NCBI GenBank assembly: GCA_963712065.1
Contig: CAVQGM010000001.1
Coordinates: 248,001 to 312,000 of the forward strand
Length of the DNA stretch: 64,000 nucleotides
Reading direction: 5' to 3'
Source of the DNA: CAVQGM01 sp963712065
GTDB taxonomy: Bacteria > Actinomycetota > Acidimicrobiia > Acidimicrobiales > Acidimicrobilacustridaceae
Part shown: one piece after another, positions 23,987-33,853 of the stretch
Layout of the letters: every line of letters starts with the position of its first letter
Numbering within the stretch: the stretch's first letter is position 1
Program-made: the position numbers and the translations under genes
The notes under the pieces: model-generated
The model's input: the letters and a program-made list of their open reading frames with translations, nothing else
Told to the model about the DNA's origin: nothing
Databases searched by the model: none

Positions 23987-25174
23987 GCTCGCTCGCCTGT
24001 CTCCTCGATGACGGCTCGGGCCGCCGCTCGGGCCGCGGCGTCGGCGGCCAGCACGGCGTCCAGATCGGATGCGTCCCCACCATCATGCCGTGCGAGGGTC
24101 GATTCGAGGACGTCAGGGATGCGAATCCACCGGATCCGGCCGGTGAGGAACGCCTCGACGGCCACCTCGTTGGCGGCGTTCAGCCAGGCCGGCGCGGTGC
24201 CGCCCATGCGGCCGGCGGCGTAGGCGAGCCCGAGGCAGGGGAACGCCTCGAGGTCGGGCGGCTCGAAGTCGAGCCGCCCGAGGACCGCCCAGTCGATGCG
24301 GCCGAACGGCGTCGCCGACCCGGTCGGGGTGGGCGAGCGCGTAGCCGATCGGCAGGCGCATGTCGGGCAGCGAGAGCTGGGCCACGGTCGCCGCGTCGGT
24401 GAACTCCACCATCGAGTGGACGATCGACTGCGGGTGGACGACCACCTCGATGGCGTCGAACCCGATGCCGACCCCGGCCTCCCCGGCCGGCTCGCCGAAC
24501 AGCTCGTGGGCCTCGATGACCTCGAGGCCCTTGTTCATGAGGGTGGACGAGTCGACCGTGATCTTCGGCCCCATGCTCCACGTCGGGTGGGCGAGGGCCT
24601 CGTCGACGGTGACGTCGGCCAGCTCGGCCCGGGAGCGGCCCCGGAACGGGCCGCCGCTGGCGGTGAGGACGATCCTGGCCACGCGCGCCGGGTTGTCGTT
24701 GGCCCGCAGGCACATGTGCACCGCGCAGTGCTCGCTGTCGACCGGCACCAGTTCGGCGCCGGGGGTCCGGCGGGCGCGCTGGACCACCGGGCCGGCGGCG
24801 ATCAGCGACTCCTTGTTGGCGAGGGCGAGGCGTCGACCGGCCTCGAGGGTCGCCAGGGTGACGGGCAGGCCGGCGAACCCGACGACCCCGTTGACGACGA
24901 CGTCGGCCTCCTCGGCCAGGCTGGCGAGGGCGTCGGGGCCAGCCCGCACCTCGCACTCGGGGAGGCGCTCGGCGATCTCGGCCCGGCGGCGCTCGTCGCT
25001 GACGGCGACGACCTTCGGGCGCACCCGGCGGGCCTGCTCGACCAGCTGGTCGGGGTTGCGGCCGCCGGCACCGAGGGCCACGAGCTCGAACCGATCGGGC
25101 TCGGCGGCGACGACCTCGAGGGTCTGGGTGCCGATCGACCCCGTCGAGCCCGCCAACGCCACCCGGAGAGACAT
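23983..25174 (-). CDS. dxr: 1-deoxy-D-xylulose 5-phosphate reductoisomerase, frameshifted near the 3' end
   Basis: Dxr makes MEP, committing DXP to isoprenoids. The N-terminal NADPH fold ('LAGSTGSIGTQTLEVV'), 'LANKESLIAAG', 'VPVDSEHCA', 'TASGGPFRG' and 'HPTWSMGPKITVDSSTLMNKGLEVIEA' are all intact. After 'HPDRVGDA' the frame is lost; the correct C-terminus ('FGRID', 'MGGTAPAWLNAANEVAVEAFLTGRI') continues in another frame. One extra base at 24307 explains the shift. With that base removed, the stop falls at 23983 and overlaps the rseP ATG by 4 bases, strongly suggesting the gene is really intact. A TAGCCT box (25182-25187, minus) ends 7 bases before the ATG. Confidence 0.9.
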
Positions 25175-25225
25175 CGGGCCCAGGCTACTGACGTGGACCG
25201 AAAGCCGAGAGAAGGAAGCGCTCGT

Positions 25226-26890
25226 TCAGGCGAGGCTCAGGACCCGAACGACGTAGTAGGCGGTGGGAAGGACGAAGAGCAGGCCGTCGAAGCGATCGAG
25301 GACGCCGCCGTGCTCGGGGAGGAGCGAGCCCATGTCCTTCAGGCCGAGGTCGCGCTTGACCAGGGACTCGGCCAGGTCGCCGAGGAAGCCGGCGAGGGCG
25401 CAGGCCAGGCCGAACACGAACCACTGCCCGAACGAGAACGGACCGAAGCCGAGCACCACCGCGGCGACGAAGGTGGCGGCGAGCGACACCAGGATGCCGC
25501 CGATCAGGCCCTCGAGGGTCTTGTTGGGGCTCACGCTCGTGAGCGGCCGGTGCCCGAACCGGCGACCCACGAAGAACCCGCCCACGTCGTAGAAGACGGC
25601 GGCGATCACCGCGACGAGGAGGATGCTGACGCCCTGGGCGGGGATGTCGAGGAGCAGGGCGGCGAACGAGCCGAGCACGCCGACGTAGACGACCCCGAGC
25701 AGGGTGATGCCGATGTTGGGGATCGGCCGGGCGCTGCCGCCGACGCCGACGATGAACCACAGCATCGAGAAGACGAACGTGAGCACCAGGACGAGCGGCA
25801 TGGCCGGCTCCCCCCGCCAGTAGGTGGCGACCGGGAGGGCGACGATCGCCGCCAGGCCGAGCAGGGTGGCCGGGCGGAACCCGCCCCGGCGGAAGGCGTT
25901 GAACAGCTCGATGCCGGCCAGCACGACCACGATCTCGACGAGGATCATCGTGGCCGCCGGGCCCACGCTGAACAGGATGACGGCGGCGGCGGCGATGGCC
26001 ACGCCGACGATCACGGCGGTGGGGACGTCCCGCCCGCCGCCGCCCCCCGAAGCGCCGTCGGCCTCGACGTCGTCGCCGCCGTCGGCCGGCGCAGGACGGC
26101 GCGAGCGGGTGGGGCCCGGGCGGGCCGGACGCGACGACACCGGCGGCCGGGGCCGCGAGTCCCCGGTGCTGATCCGGATGGGCGCGCCGGCGGCGGCGTC
26201 GGGCGACGGGGTTGGCGGCGCGGTGAGACCGAGATCGCTGTCGTCGTCGATGTCGAACGGGGTCGGGCCGGCCGCCATCGGGGGCGCGGGGATGTCGAGG
26301 TCGTCGAAGGTGAGGAACTCCTCCTGGCGCGGGCGCTCGGCGGTGTCGAGAGCACCCAGGCCGACGTCGTCGTCGCGGAGATCGCTCAGGTCGCCGGCGT
26401 CGGCCCAGTCATCGTTCTCGTCCCGCCAGCGGGGACCGGTGGACGCGAACGAGGACCACCGATCCTGCTCGTCGGCGTCGTCGTCGGCCTCGAGGTCGGC
26501 CAGGACGACCTTCGGCACCTCACCGGTCGGGGGCTCCGTCCAGTGTGGGAGGGCGGTCTCGCCGGTGGCCGGCTCCACGTTGAGCACCGGCGCCTCGGGG
26601 GGCGCCACGTCGTCGGCGGTGCGCGGCCGCACGGGCGCGACCCGGGGGCGCTCGAGGCTCGACGGGTCGTCGCCGCCGGCCAGCGGGAAACGGATGGCCG
26701 GGTTCACGTCGGCCGCCGGCGGCTCGGGACGATCGCCGTACTTCGGCTCGTCGCCGGCCTTGCGACGCACGGCCTCGCCCCGCTCGACCACCTCGGCCGC
26801 CTGCTCGGGGTCGATGATGCGAACCCCTTCGGCCGGATCCTCGGGGCCGTTCTCGTTGTTGTTGCGACTGAACAATGAATCGCGTGCCAT
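25226..26890 (-). CDS. cdsA: Phosphatidate cytidylyltransferase with a long disordered N-terminus
   Basis: CdsA makes CDP-diacylglycerol from CTP and phosphatidate, the branch point of phospholipid synthesis. The C-terminal 265 residues contain about eight TM helices and the family signature 'SLVKRDLGLKDMGSLLPEHGG' followed by 'DRFD'. The first roughly 285 residues are not membrane-spanning. They are rich in Asp, Glu, Pro and Arg, with patches such as 'EEFLTFDDLDIPAP' and 'DRWSSFAS'. Typical CdsA lacks this, so it may be a cytoplasmic interaction arm. GGGAGG lies 6 bases before the ATG. It sits between frr and dxr, as in other Actinobacteria. Confidence 0.9.
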   Translation of the reverse strand: MARDSLFSRNNNENGPEDPAEGVRIIDPEQAAEVVERGEAVRRKAGDEPKYGDRPEPPAADVNPAIRFPLAGGDDPSSLERPRVAPVRPRTADDVAPPEAPVLNVEPATGETALPHWTEPPTGEVPKVVLADLEADDDADEQDRWSSFASTGPRWRDENDDWADAGDLSDLRDDDVGLGALDTAERPRQEEFLTFDDLDIPAPPMAAGPTPFDIDDDSDLGLTAPPTPSPDAAAGAPIRISTGDSRPRPPVSSRPARPGPTRSRRPAPADGGDDVEADGASGGGGGRDVPTAVIVGVAIAAAAVILFSVGPAATMILVEIVVVLAGIELFNAFRRGGFRPATLLGLAAIVALPVATYWRGEPAMPLVLVLTFVFSMLWFIVGVGGSARPIPNIGITLLGVVYVGVLGSFAALLLDIPAQGVSILLVAVIAAVFYDVGGFFVGRRFGHRPLTSVSPNKTLEGLIGGILVSLAATFVAAVVLGFGPFSFGQWFVFGLACALAGFLGDLAESLVKRDLGLKDMGSLLPEHGGVLDRFDGLLFVLPTAYYVVRVLSLA

Positions 26891-26957
26891 CGCGTCCTCC
26901 CGAACGGTCGGCGACGTCGGACCTCGGGGACCGGGTCGTCGAGCAGCTCTGCGCTCC

Positions 26958-27527
26958 CTAGTCCTCGAGCAGTTCCTGCTCCTTGGCGTGGAGGGCCTGG
27001 TCGATCTCGGCTTCCTGGCCGTGGATGATCTGGTCGAGCTCCTTTTCGGCCCGGGCCAGCTCGTCGGACGACAGCTCGCCGTCCTTCTCGAGGCCCTCGA
27101 GCTCGTGGCGGGCGGCGCGCCGCAGGTTGCGCAGCGCGACCTTCCCCTCCTCGGCCATGTGCTTGACCACCTTCACCAGCTCCTTGCGTCGCTCCTGGGT
27201 GAGCGGCGGGAACGACAGGCGGATGGTGATGCCGTCGTTGGAGGGGTTCAGCCCGAGGTCGGAGTGCTGGATCGCCTTCTCGATGGCACCCATGGCGCCC
27301 TTGTCGTAGGGGGTGATCAGGAGCTGCCGGGCCTCCGGCACCGAGAACCCGGCGAGCTGCTGGAGCGGGACCTCGCTGCCGTAGTAGTCGACCGGCAGCT
27401 TCTCGACGAGGGCGGGCGCGGCGCGGCCGGTGCGGATCGACGAGAAGTCGCTTCGCGCGTGGGCCACCGCCCGCTTCATCTTGTCGGTCGTCTCGGAGAG
27501 GACGACATCGGCCATCTCGCCGCTCAC
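26958..27527 (-). CDS. frr: Ribosome recycling factor
   Basis: RRF splits post-termination ribosomes together with EF-G. The 189-residue protein covers the whole family: 'KMKRAVAHARSDFSSIRTGRAAPALVEKL', 'VDYYGSEVPLQQLA', 'PYDKGAMGAIEKAI', 'FPPLTQERRKELVKVVKHMAEEGKVALRNLRR'. The GTG start follows AAGGAG. A TAGCGT box (27559-27564, minus) gives a leader of about 25-30 bases. Confidence 0.95.
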   Translation of the reverse strand: MSGEMADVVLSETTDKMKRAVAHARSDFSSIRTGRAAPALVEKLPVDYYGSEVPLQQLAGFSVPEARQLLITPYDKGAMGAIEKAIQHSDLGLNPSNDGITIRLSFPPLTQERRKELVKVVKHMAEEGKVALRNLRRAARHELEGLEKDGELSSDELARAEKELDQIIHGQEAEIDQALHAKEQELLED

Positions 27528-27622
27528 AGCGGTTCTCCTTCGGTTCGGCTCGGATTCGACGCTAGTCCACCCCAGGTGGCGGTCCTCGGGTCCCCTCGGC
27601 GCCGAGCGGTGCGGGGCGGTGC

Positions 27623-28370
27623 TCAGTGGACGAGGGTGCCGACGGCGGCGCCCTCGAGGATCGACCGCACGTTGCCCTCGCCGAGGAGGTCGAACATCAC
27701 GATCGGCAGGTCGTTGTCCATGCAGAGCGTGATGGCGGTCGAGTCCATGGCCCGAAGGCCCTGGTTCAGCACGTCGAGGTAGGTCACCTCGTCGAGTTTG
27801 ACCGCGTCCGGGTGGGTGCGGGGGTCGGCGTCGTAGATGCCGTCGGTCCCCGAGTGGGTGCCCTTCAGGAGGACGCCGGCTTCGATCTCGACCGCTCGGA
27901 GGGCGGCGGTGGTGTCGGTGGTGAAGAACGGGTTGCCGGTGCCGCCGGCGAAGATCACGACCCGCCCCTTCTCCAGGTGGCGGACGGCACGGCGGCGGAT
28001 GTAGGGCTCGGCGACCTGGGCCATCTGGATGGCGGATTGCACCCGCGTGGGCTGGCCCAGCTGCTCGAGCGTGTCCTGCAGGGCGAGGCCGTTGATGACC
28101 GTGGCCAGCATGCCCATGTAGTCGGCCTGGGCGCGGTCCATGCCGGCACCGGCACCCGTCATCCCCCGCCAGATGTTGCCGCCGCCGACCACGATGGCCA
28201 TCTCGATGCCGAGGTCGTCACGGACCTCGTGGATCTCGCGGGCGATCCGCTGCACGACGACGCCGTCGATGCCGTAGCCCCCCTCGCCGGCGAACGCCTC
28301 GCCGGACACCTTCAGCAGCACTCGACGCCAGGGCGCCGTCCCGGATTGGGCGCTCGCTCCGGCCGTCATG
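27623..28370 (-). CDS. pyrH: UMP kinase
   Basis: PyrH phosphorylates UMP to UDP, feeding pyrimidine nucleotides and cell-wall UDP-sugars. The 248-residue protein matches the bacterial hexameric UMP kinase (amino-acid kinase fold): 'RVLLKVSGEAFAG', 'MAIVVGGGNIWRG', 'DYMGMLATVINGLALQD', 'FAGGTGNPFFTTDTTAALRA', 'KGTHSGTDGIYDADPR'. The ATG at 28370 lies 4 bases after the tsf stop, suggesting translational coupling. Confidence 0.94.
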
Positions 28371-28374
28371 TCGC

Positions 28375-29169
28375 TCAGGCGCCGATGTAGACCTGGGCGA
28401 ACCGGACCAGGGTGGCGTCGCCCAGCACCTGGGCGATGGTCTGCTTCTCGTCGCGGACGAACTTCTGCTCGAGGAGCACCCGCTCCTGGTACCAGGCGTT
28501 GAGTCGACCCTCGACGATCTTGGGCCACGCCTGCTCGGGCTTGCCCTCGGCCTTGGTGATGTCGAGCAGGGCCTGGCGCTCCTTCTCCACGTCGTCGGCC
28601 GGCACCTCGTCGCGGGTGAGGAACGGCGGCTTGGTGAAGGCGATGTGCACGGCCAGGTCGTGGGCCAGGTCCTTGGTGCCGCCGGCGACCTCGACCAGCA
28701 CGGCGTTGACGCCGCGGCCGTCCTGGAGGTGGAGGTAGGAGTCGAGGATGTTGCCGGGGGCGGCGTCGTACCGGACCACCCGGCCGAGCTCGAGGTTCTC
28801 CTTGGTGGAGAGCTTGAGGTCCTCGAGGTCCTTGTCGCGCTCGGCCGCCGCGGCCTCGCCCTTGGCGACGACCAGCTCGGCCAGGTCGGCCACGAGGGAG
28901 GTGACCCCCTCGCTCTTGGCGGTGAAGTCGGTCTCGCACCTGAGCTCGACGATGGCGCCGACGTCGCCGTCGACGACCACGGTCACCGCGCCCTGGGTGT
29001 TGGCGCGGTCGGACCGGTCGGCCGCCTTGGCCAGGCCCTTCTCGCGCAGCCACTGGGCGGCCTCGTCGAAGTCGCCGTCGTTCTCCATGAGCGCCTTCTT
29101 CGCATCCATCATCCCGGCGCCCGTGGCCTGACGAAGGGCCTGGACGTCCTTGGCGGTGAACTCGGGCAT
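28375..29169 (-). CDS. tsf: Elongation factor Ts
   Basis: EF-Ts exchanges GDP for GTP on EF-Tu. The 264-residue protein begins 'FTAKDVQALRQATGAGMMDAKKALMENDGDFDEAAQWLREKG', the UBA-like N-terminal domain. The core signature 'ELRCETDFTAKSEGV' and the dimerisation region follow. It has an AGGAGT Shine-Dalgarno and sits 24 bases downstream of rpsB. Confidence 0.95.
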   Translation of the reverse strand: MPEFTAKDVQALRQATGAGMMDAKKALMENDGDFDEAAQWLREKGLAKAADRSDRANTQGAVTVVVDGDVGAIVELRCETDFTAKSEGVTSLVADLAELVVAKGEAAAAERDKDLEDLKLSTKENLELGRVVRYDAAPGNILDSYLHLQDGRGVNAVLVEVAGGTKDLAHDLAVHIAFTKPPFLTRDEVPADDVEKERQALLDITKAEGKPEQAWPKIVEGRLNAWYQERVLLEQKFVRDEKQTIAQVLGDATLVRFAQVYIGA

Positions 29170-29193
29170 GGTGGGGGGTGACTCCTGTGCTCG

Positions 29194-30216
<1,023 letters not shown>

Positions 30217-30307
30217 GGTGCTGCTCCTTCCCCATCGGTTCGACGTCCCGGCACCCGACGCCCAGAAGGGCGACCGTGGGTGGGCACCGGTGCTTGGTGT
30301 GGTGCGT

Positions 30308-30338
30308 GAGCCGGCCCTGTGGCCGGCTCCGCAGTCTA
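30308..30338 (-). promoter_or_regulatory. rpsB: rpsB promoter with hairpin at the transcript start
   Basis: TAGACT (30333-30338, minus) is followed at once by a perfect 9-bp inverted repeat GAGCCGGCC / GGCCGGCTC (30308-30329) with a 4-base loop. It would lie at the extreme 5' end of the rpsB leader, which is about 110 bases long. It could be an r-protein autoregulatory structure or the 3' hairpin of the upstream gene. Confidence 0.4.
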
Positions 30339-30372
30339 GGGAGGGGCGCCGCCCGCGGCCAACCGGACGAGG

Positions 30373-31962
30373 TCACGGGACGAGGCCGAGCAGGCCGGCC
30401 CCGATCAGGTCCTCGACGTTGGCCAGGTAGCCGCCCACCGCGGCATCGGACACCGCCCGGCCGAGCGACGTGCAGGTCGGCCCCATCCCGGCCCGGGCGA
30501 GCGCCAGCTCCCGGGTGGCGGCGGCCAGGCCGGGCAGCTCGCCGTGGGCGCTCCCGGTGAGCCCGGTGGCGATCGTGGCCGTGGCCATGCCGGGGGCGAT
30601 GGTGCGGGGCTGCGGCACCAACCAGTCGGTGCGGGCGGCGATCGACACGGCCCGCAGCCGCTCGGGGACCGGCCGGCGCCGCAGCTCGACCATGGTGGCC
30701 GACGTCTCGGCCAGCTGGCCCGTCGACGGGCTCGTCGGATCGAGGTCGGCGGCGAGGTGGGGACGGAGCTCCTCGAGCAGGGCGGGACCGGTGACCGACG
30801 CCTCGGCGGCCTGCGCGAGGGTGGCGACGTCGGCGCCGCCGTGGGGGGTGCCGAGGGTGGCGAAGAGCTGGACCTCCGGGGGGAGGCGGCCCTCGTCGGC
30901 CAGGTCGGTGACCCCGATGCGGGCCACGAGACCGCCCTGCGAGTGGGCCACGACGTCGACGGGCACGCCCGGCGCCCGCCGTTGGATGTCGAGGAGCAGC
31001 TCGCCGAACCGGTCGGCCGAGGCGTGCAGGTCGGCCTGGCTGTCGGCCGAGGTGTAGGGGCGGGCCGGTAGCCCGACCAGGTCGGGGCTCGGCGCCCCAC
31101 CGGGCACGATCCCGCCGACGTAGGAGAACCGCAGCACGTCGCCCCGGGCGTAGCCGAGCGCGCCGGTGTCGACGTGGGTGACCGAGGACGTGCCGTCGTC
31201 CGAGGTCGAGCCCAGCCCGGCGACCAGCACCACGATGCGACGGCCGTCGGGCGGGGGCGGGGCCCGGTCAGCCGGGGTGCAGTCGCTCCGGGCCCGCCGC
31301 CAGCGGTCGACGGCGGCCACGAGGCGGGCGGCGTGCGTCGCCCACTGCAGCTCGGTGGCGTAGTGGACCACCAGCGCAGCCTGGGTGGCCGTGAGGTCGG
31401 CGCCCCACGACAGGGCGGCACCCAGCCGGTCGCGCACCACGGCGAGCAGGGAGTCGCGCTCGGCCCGCAGCGCCCGTTCCCCCTCGTCGATGCCGGGCAC
31501 GAGCCGCACGGCCACGACGAGCTCCCCCGACAGCAGGAGGGCGGGATCGAGGTAGACGTCGTCGGGGTCTCGGACCCCGAAGTGCACGACGCCGGTGCTG
31601 GTGCCGAGCGGATCACCGGCGCGGACCCTCTGGCCGGGCCGCACGAGCACCGAGGCGAGGAACGAGTACGACGACCGGAGGCCGTCGGGATGGGCGACGG
31701 TCACGTGGAGGGTGCCGGCGACGGCGCCGGCGAACACCACCTCGCCGTCGGCGGACGCCACGACCGGCGCGCCGACGGCGGTGCGGTAGTCGAGGCCCCG
31801 GTTCCCGGGGCCGTAGCGGTCAGGCCACCGGAACGGGTCGACGACCGGACCCGACACCGGCGCGGTGTAGCGCACGGGTCGGGGGTCGGACACCGCCGGG
31901 GCGGCGACGACGAGGGTGATGACGAGGACGGCGGCGGCGAGGGCCGCCGGGAGGCGGAGCAC
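30373..31962 (-). CDS. Secreted fusion of a degenerate M23/LytM domain and an alpha/beta lipase domain
   Basis: A 529-residue exported protein. A signal peptide (about 1-25, 'LPAALAAAVLVITLVVAAPAVS') is followed by an M23 beta-lactam-like fold (about 35-165: 'APVSGPVVDPFRWP', 'GNRGLDYRTAVGAPVVASADGEVVFAG', 'VVHFGVR'). The first zinc His is Asn (GNRGLD) and the catalytic HxH is VVH, so this domain probably binds but does not cut peptidoglycan. From about 240 a PGAP1/lipase-like hydrolase begins: 'RIVVLVAGLGSTSDD', the AHSQGGLVAR nucleophile elbow and 'LGTPHGGADVATL'. M23 genes commonly lie beside rpsB in Actinobacteria; the fused lipase is unusual. The start is a GTG. Confidence 0.75.
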   Translation of the reverse strand: MLRLPAALAAAVLVITLVVAAPAVSDPRPVRYTAPVSGPVVDPFRWPDRYGPGNRGLDYRTAVGAPVVASADGEVVFAGAVAGTLHVTVAHPDGLRSSYSFLASVLVRPGQRVRAGDPLGTSTGVVHFGVRDPDDVYLDPALLLSGELVVAVRLVPGIDEGERALRAERDSLLAVVRDRLGAALSWGADLTATQAALVVHYATELQWATHAARLVAAVDRWRRARSDCTPADRAPPPPDGRRIVVLVAGLGSTSDDGTSSVTHVDTGALGYARGDVLRFSYVGGIVPGGAPSPDLVGLPARPYTSADSQADLHASADRFGELLLDIQRRAPGVPVDVVAHSQGGLVARIGVTDLADEGRLPPEVQLFATLGTPHGGADVATLAQAAEASVTGPALLEELRPHLAADLDPTSPSTGQLAETSATMVELRRRPVPERLRAVSIAARTDWLVPQPRTIAPGMATATIATGLTGSAHGELPGLAAATRELALARAGMGPTCTSLGRAVSDAAVGGYLANVEDLIGAGLLGLVP

Positions 31963-31990
31963 GGGCGTCCCCCCGGTTCGGGACGGGTAC

Positions 31991-32036
31991 CGGGGGAAGG
32001 CGCGTCAGGGGGAAGGACCGCGTCAGGGGGAAGGGA
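31991..32036. repeat. 18-bp tandem repeat upstream of the M23/lipase gene
   Basis: Two copies of an 18-base unit starting CGCGTCAGGGGGAAGG (32001 and 32019), preceded by a partial copy, fill most of the gap between the sigma factor and the M23/lipase gene. Confidence 0.65.
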
Positions 32037-32040
32037 CGGC

Positions 32041-32056
32041 CGGCGCGATCGCGCCG
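32041..32056 (-). terminator. 16-bp perfect palindrome after the sigma factor gene
   Basis: CGGCGCGATCGCGCCG lies directly after the sigma factor stop codon (32058). It could fold as a 6-bp stem with a GATC loop, but no T-run follows. It is a terminator or a DNA-binding site; position favours the former. Confidence 0.35.
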
Positions 32057-32057
32057 A

Positions 32058-32849
32058 TCAGGGCGAGGCCGGTTCGCGCTCCTGGGCCTGGATCCGCGAG
32101 CGGAGCTGGAGCACCGCCTTGGTGTGGATCTGACAGACCCGGCTCTCGGTGACGCCGAGGACCTCGCCGATCTCGGCGAGGGTGAGACCCTCGTAGTAGT
32201 AGAGCGTGAGGACGATCTTCTCGCGCTCGGGCATCCGGTTGATCGCCTCGGCGAGGATGTGGCGCATCTCCTCGACCTCGTAGACGGCCACCGGGCCGTC
32301 GTGGGCGTCGGCGATGGTGTCGCCGAGGGTCACCGACTCGCCGCGGTCGCCGCTGACCGACAGCATCTCGTCGAGGGCGACCAGGCCCACGAACGAGATC
32401 TGCGACAGCGTGGTCTGCAGCTGGTCGTCGGTGAGGTCGAGCTCGGCGGCGAGCTCCTCGTCGGTGGGCGTGCGGTGCAGCTCGCTCTCGAGCTTGGCGT
32501 AGGCCTTCTCGAGCATGCGGGCCTTGGAGCGGATGGACCGGGGCACCCAGTCGATGGAGCGCAGCTCGTCGAGGATGGCGCCTTTGATCCGGGCGATGGC
32601 GTAGGTCTCGAACTTGTAGCCGCGGGCGAGGTCGAACTTGTCGATGGCGTCGATGAGCCCGAAGATGCCGTAGCTCACCAGATCGGCCTGCTCGACGTTC
32701 TGGGGAAGGCCGACCGCGACCCTTCCCGCCACGTACTTCACCAGTGGTGAGTAGTGGAGGATGAGCCGGTCACGGAGGACCTGATCGCCCGTCGACTTGT
32801 AGTCCGCCCACAAGCGCTCGATCTGGCCTGGAGATACTTCGTCCAACAC
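32058..32849 (-). CDS. whiG: FliA/WhiG-family RNA polymerase sigma factor
   Basis: A sigma-70 family factor of the sigma-28 type, 263 residues with regions 2, 3 and 4 intact: 'LILHYSPLVKYVAGRVAVGLP', 'QADLVSYGIFGLIDAIDKFDLARGYKFETYA', 'IKGAILDELRSIDWVPRSIR', 'MPEREKIVLTLYYYEGLTLAEIGEVLGVTESRVCQIHTKAV'. The same family serves motility (FliA) in many bacteria and aerial hyphae sporulation (WhiG) in Streptomyces, where whiG occupies this rpsB-proximal position. No flagellar genes are in the window, so its regulon is open. The GTG start lies 6 bases after the xerC stop. The symbol is by synteny. Confidence 0.85.
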   Translation of the reverse strand: MLDEVSPGQIERLWADYKSTGDQVLRDRLILHYSPLVKYVAGRVAVGLPQNVEQADLVSYGIFGLIDAIDKFDLARGYKFETYAIARIKGAILDELRSIDWVPRSIRSKARMLEKAYAKLESELHRTPTDEELAAELDLTDDQLQTTLSQISFVGLVALDEMLSVSGDRGESVTLGDTIADAHDGPVAVYEVEEMRHILAEAINRMPEREKIVLTLYYYEGLTLAEIGEVLGVTESRVCQIHTKAVLQLRSRIQAQEREPASP

Positions 32850-32855
32850 CCAGTC

Positions 32856-33779
32856 CTAGCCTCGGGGATGTGTGGTGTCGACTACGCGGCGGAGCCGCTC
32901 CTTCGACACGTGAGTGTAGTGCTGCGTCGTGCCGAGATCAGCGTGACCCAGCAGCTCCTGCACCGCACGGAGGTCGGCGCCCCCGTCGAGCAGGTGCGTG
33001 GCGAAGGTGTGGCGGAGGGCGTGGGGGTTGGTGGGGGACGCGGCGCGATGGTCGAGGATGCGCCTGACGTCGCGTGGTTGGAGGCGACGACCCTTGCGGT
33101 TGACGAACACGGCGTCGACGGGCGTCTCGCCCGTGGTCATGGCCGGGCGCCCCACCGCGAACCAGGATCGGAGGGCGTCGACGGTCGGTCGCGACAGGGG
33201 TACCTGCCGCTGCTTCGAGCCCTTGCCCCACACCCGGGCGGTGCGGCCGTCGAGGTCGAGATCGACCGGACGCAGGCCGCACAGCTCGGCCACGCGCAGG
33301 CCGCTGCCGTAGAGCAGCTCGAGCACGGCGTCGTCGCGGATGCGCACCGGCGGTTCGTCGGCGGCGACGCGGGCCAGTGGTTCGTCGAGCAACGTGTCGA
33401 GCTCGTCGTCGTGGAGCACCCGCGGGAGCCGGCCCTCGCCGCTCGGCGCCGAGAGGTTGGCAGCGGGGTCGAGCTCGATGACGCCGGTGCGACGGAGCCA
33501 ACGGAAGTAGCGGCGCAGCGACGATGCGTGGCGGGCGATGGTGCGGCGGGCGTAGCGGCGGGTGGAGAGGTAGGCGAGGTAGCGGCGGAGGGTGCGTCGG
33601 TCGACGGCAGTGGCAGCGGTGAGCCCCAGCCTCCCGGCCCAGTCGACGAACGCCTCGACGTCGCGCCGGTAGGCCGTGACGGTGGCCGGGGCGGCGGCGG
33701 TCAACGACGCGACGAAGGCGTCGACGGCCCACGCAGTGCCGGGCGAGGAGGCCGGGCCAGCCGATGACGGGAGGGACAC
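32856..33779 (-). CDS. xerC: Tyrosine recombinase XerC
   Basis: Resolves chromosome dimers at dif together with XerD. The 307-residue protein has a SAM-like N-terminal domain and the tyrosine recombinase core. Catalytic residues are seen in order: Arg in 'YGSGLRVAEL', Lys in 'GKGSKQRQVPL', HALRHTFATHLL (HxxR), His in 'LLGHADLGTTQHYTHV' with the nucleophile Tyr. The GTG at 33779 is preferred because TACGGT (33788-33793, minus) ends 8 bases upstream and the length then fits the family. The frame stays open to 33908 but would overlap dprA. Confidence 0.88.
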   Translation of the reverse strand: MSLPSSAGPASSPGTAWAVDAFVASLTAAAPATVTAYRRDVEAFVDWAGRLGLTAATAVDRRTLRRYLAYLSTRRYARRTIARHASSLRRYFRWLRRTGVIELDPAANLSAPSGEGRLPRVLHDDELDTLLDEPLARVAADEPPVRIRDDAVLELLYGSGLRVAELCGLRPVDLDLDGRTARVWGKGSKQRQVPLSRPTVDALRSWFAVGRPAMTTGETPVDAVFVNRKGRRLQPRDVRRILDHRAASPTNPHALRHTFATHLLDGGADLRAVQELLGHADLGTTQHYTHVSKERLRRVVDTTHPRG

Positions 33780-33853
33780 GGTGGCCAACCGTATCGGCGC
33801 ACCCCCGGCCAGACGGGGAAGGGGCGTTCTCGGTGGCGGCCGCCCGACCACGA

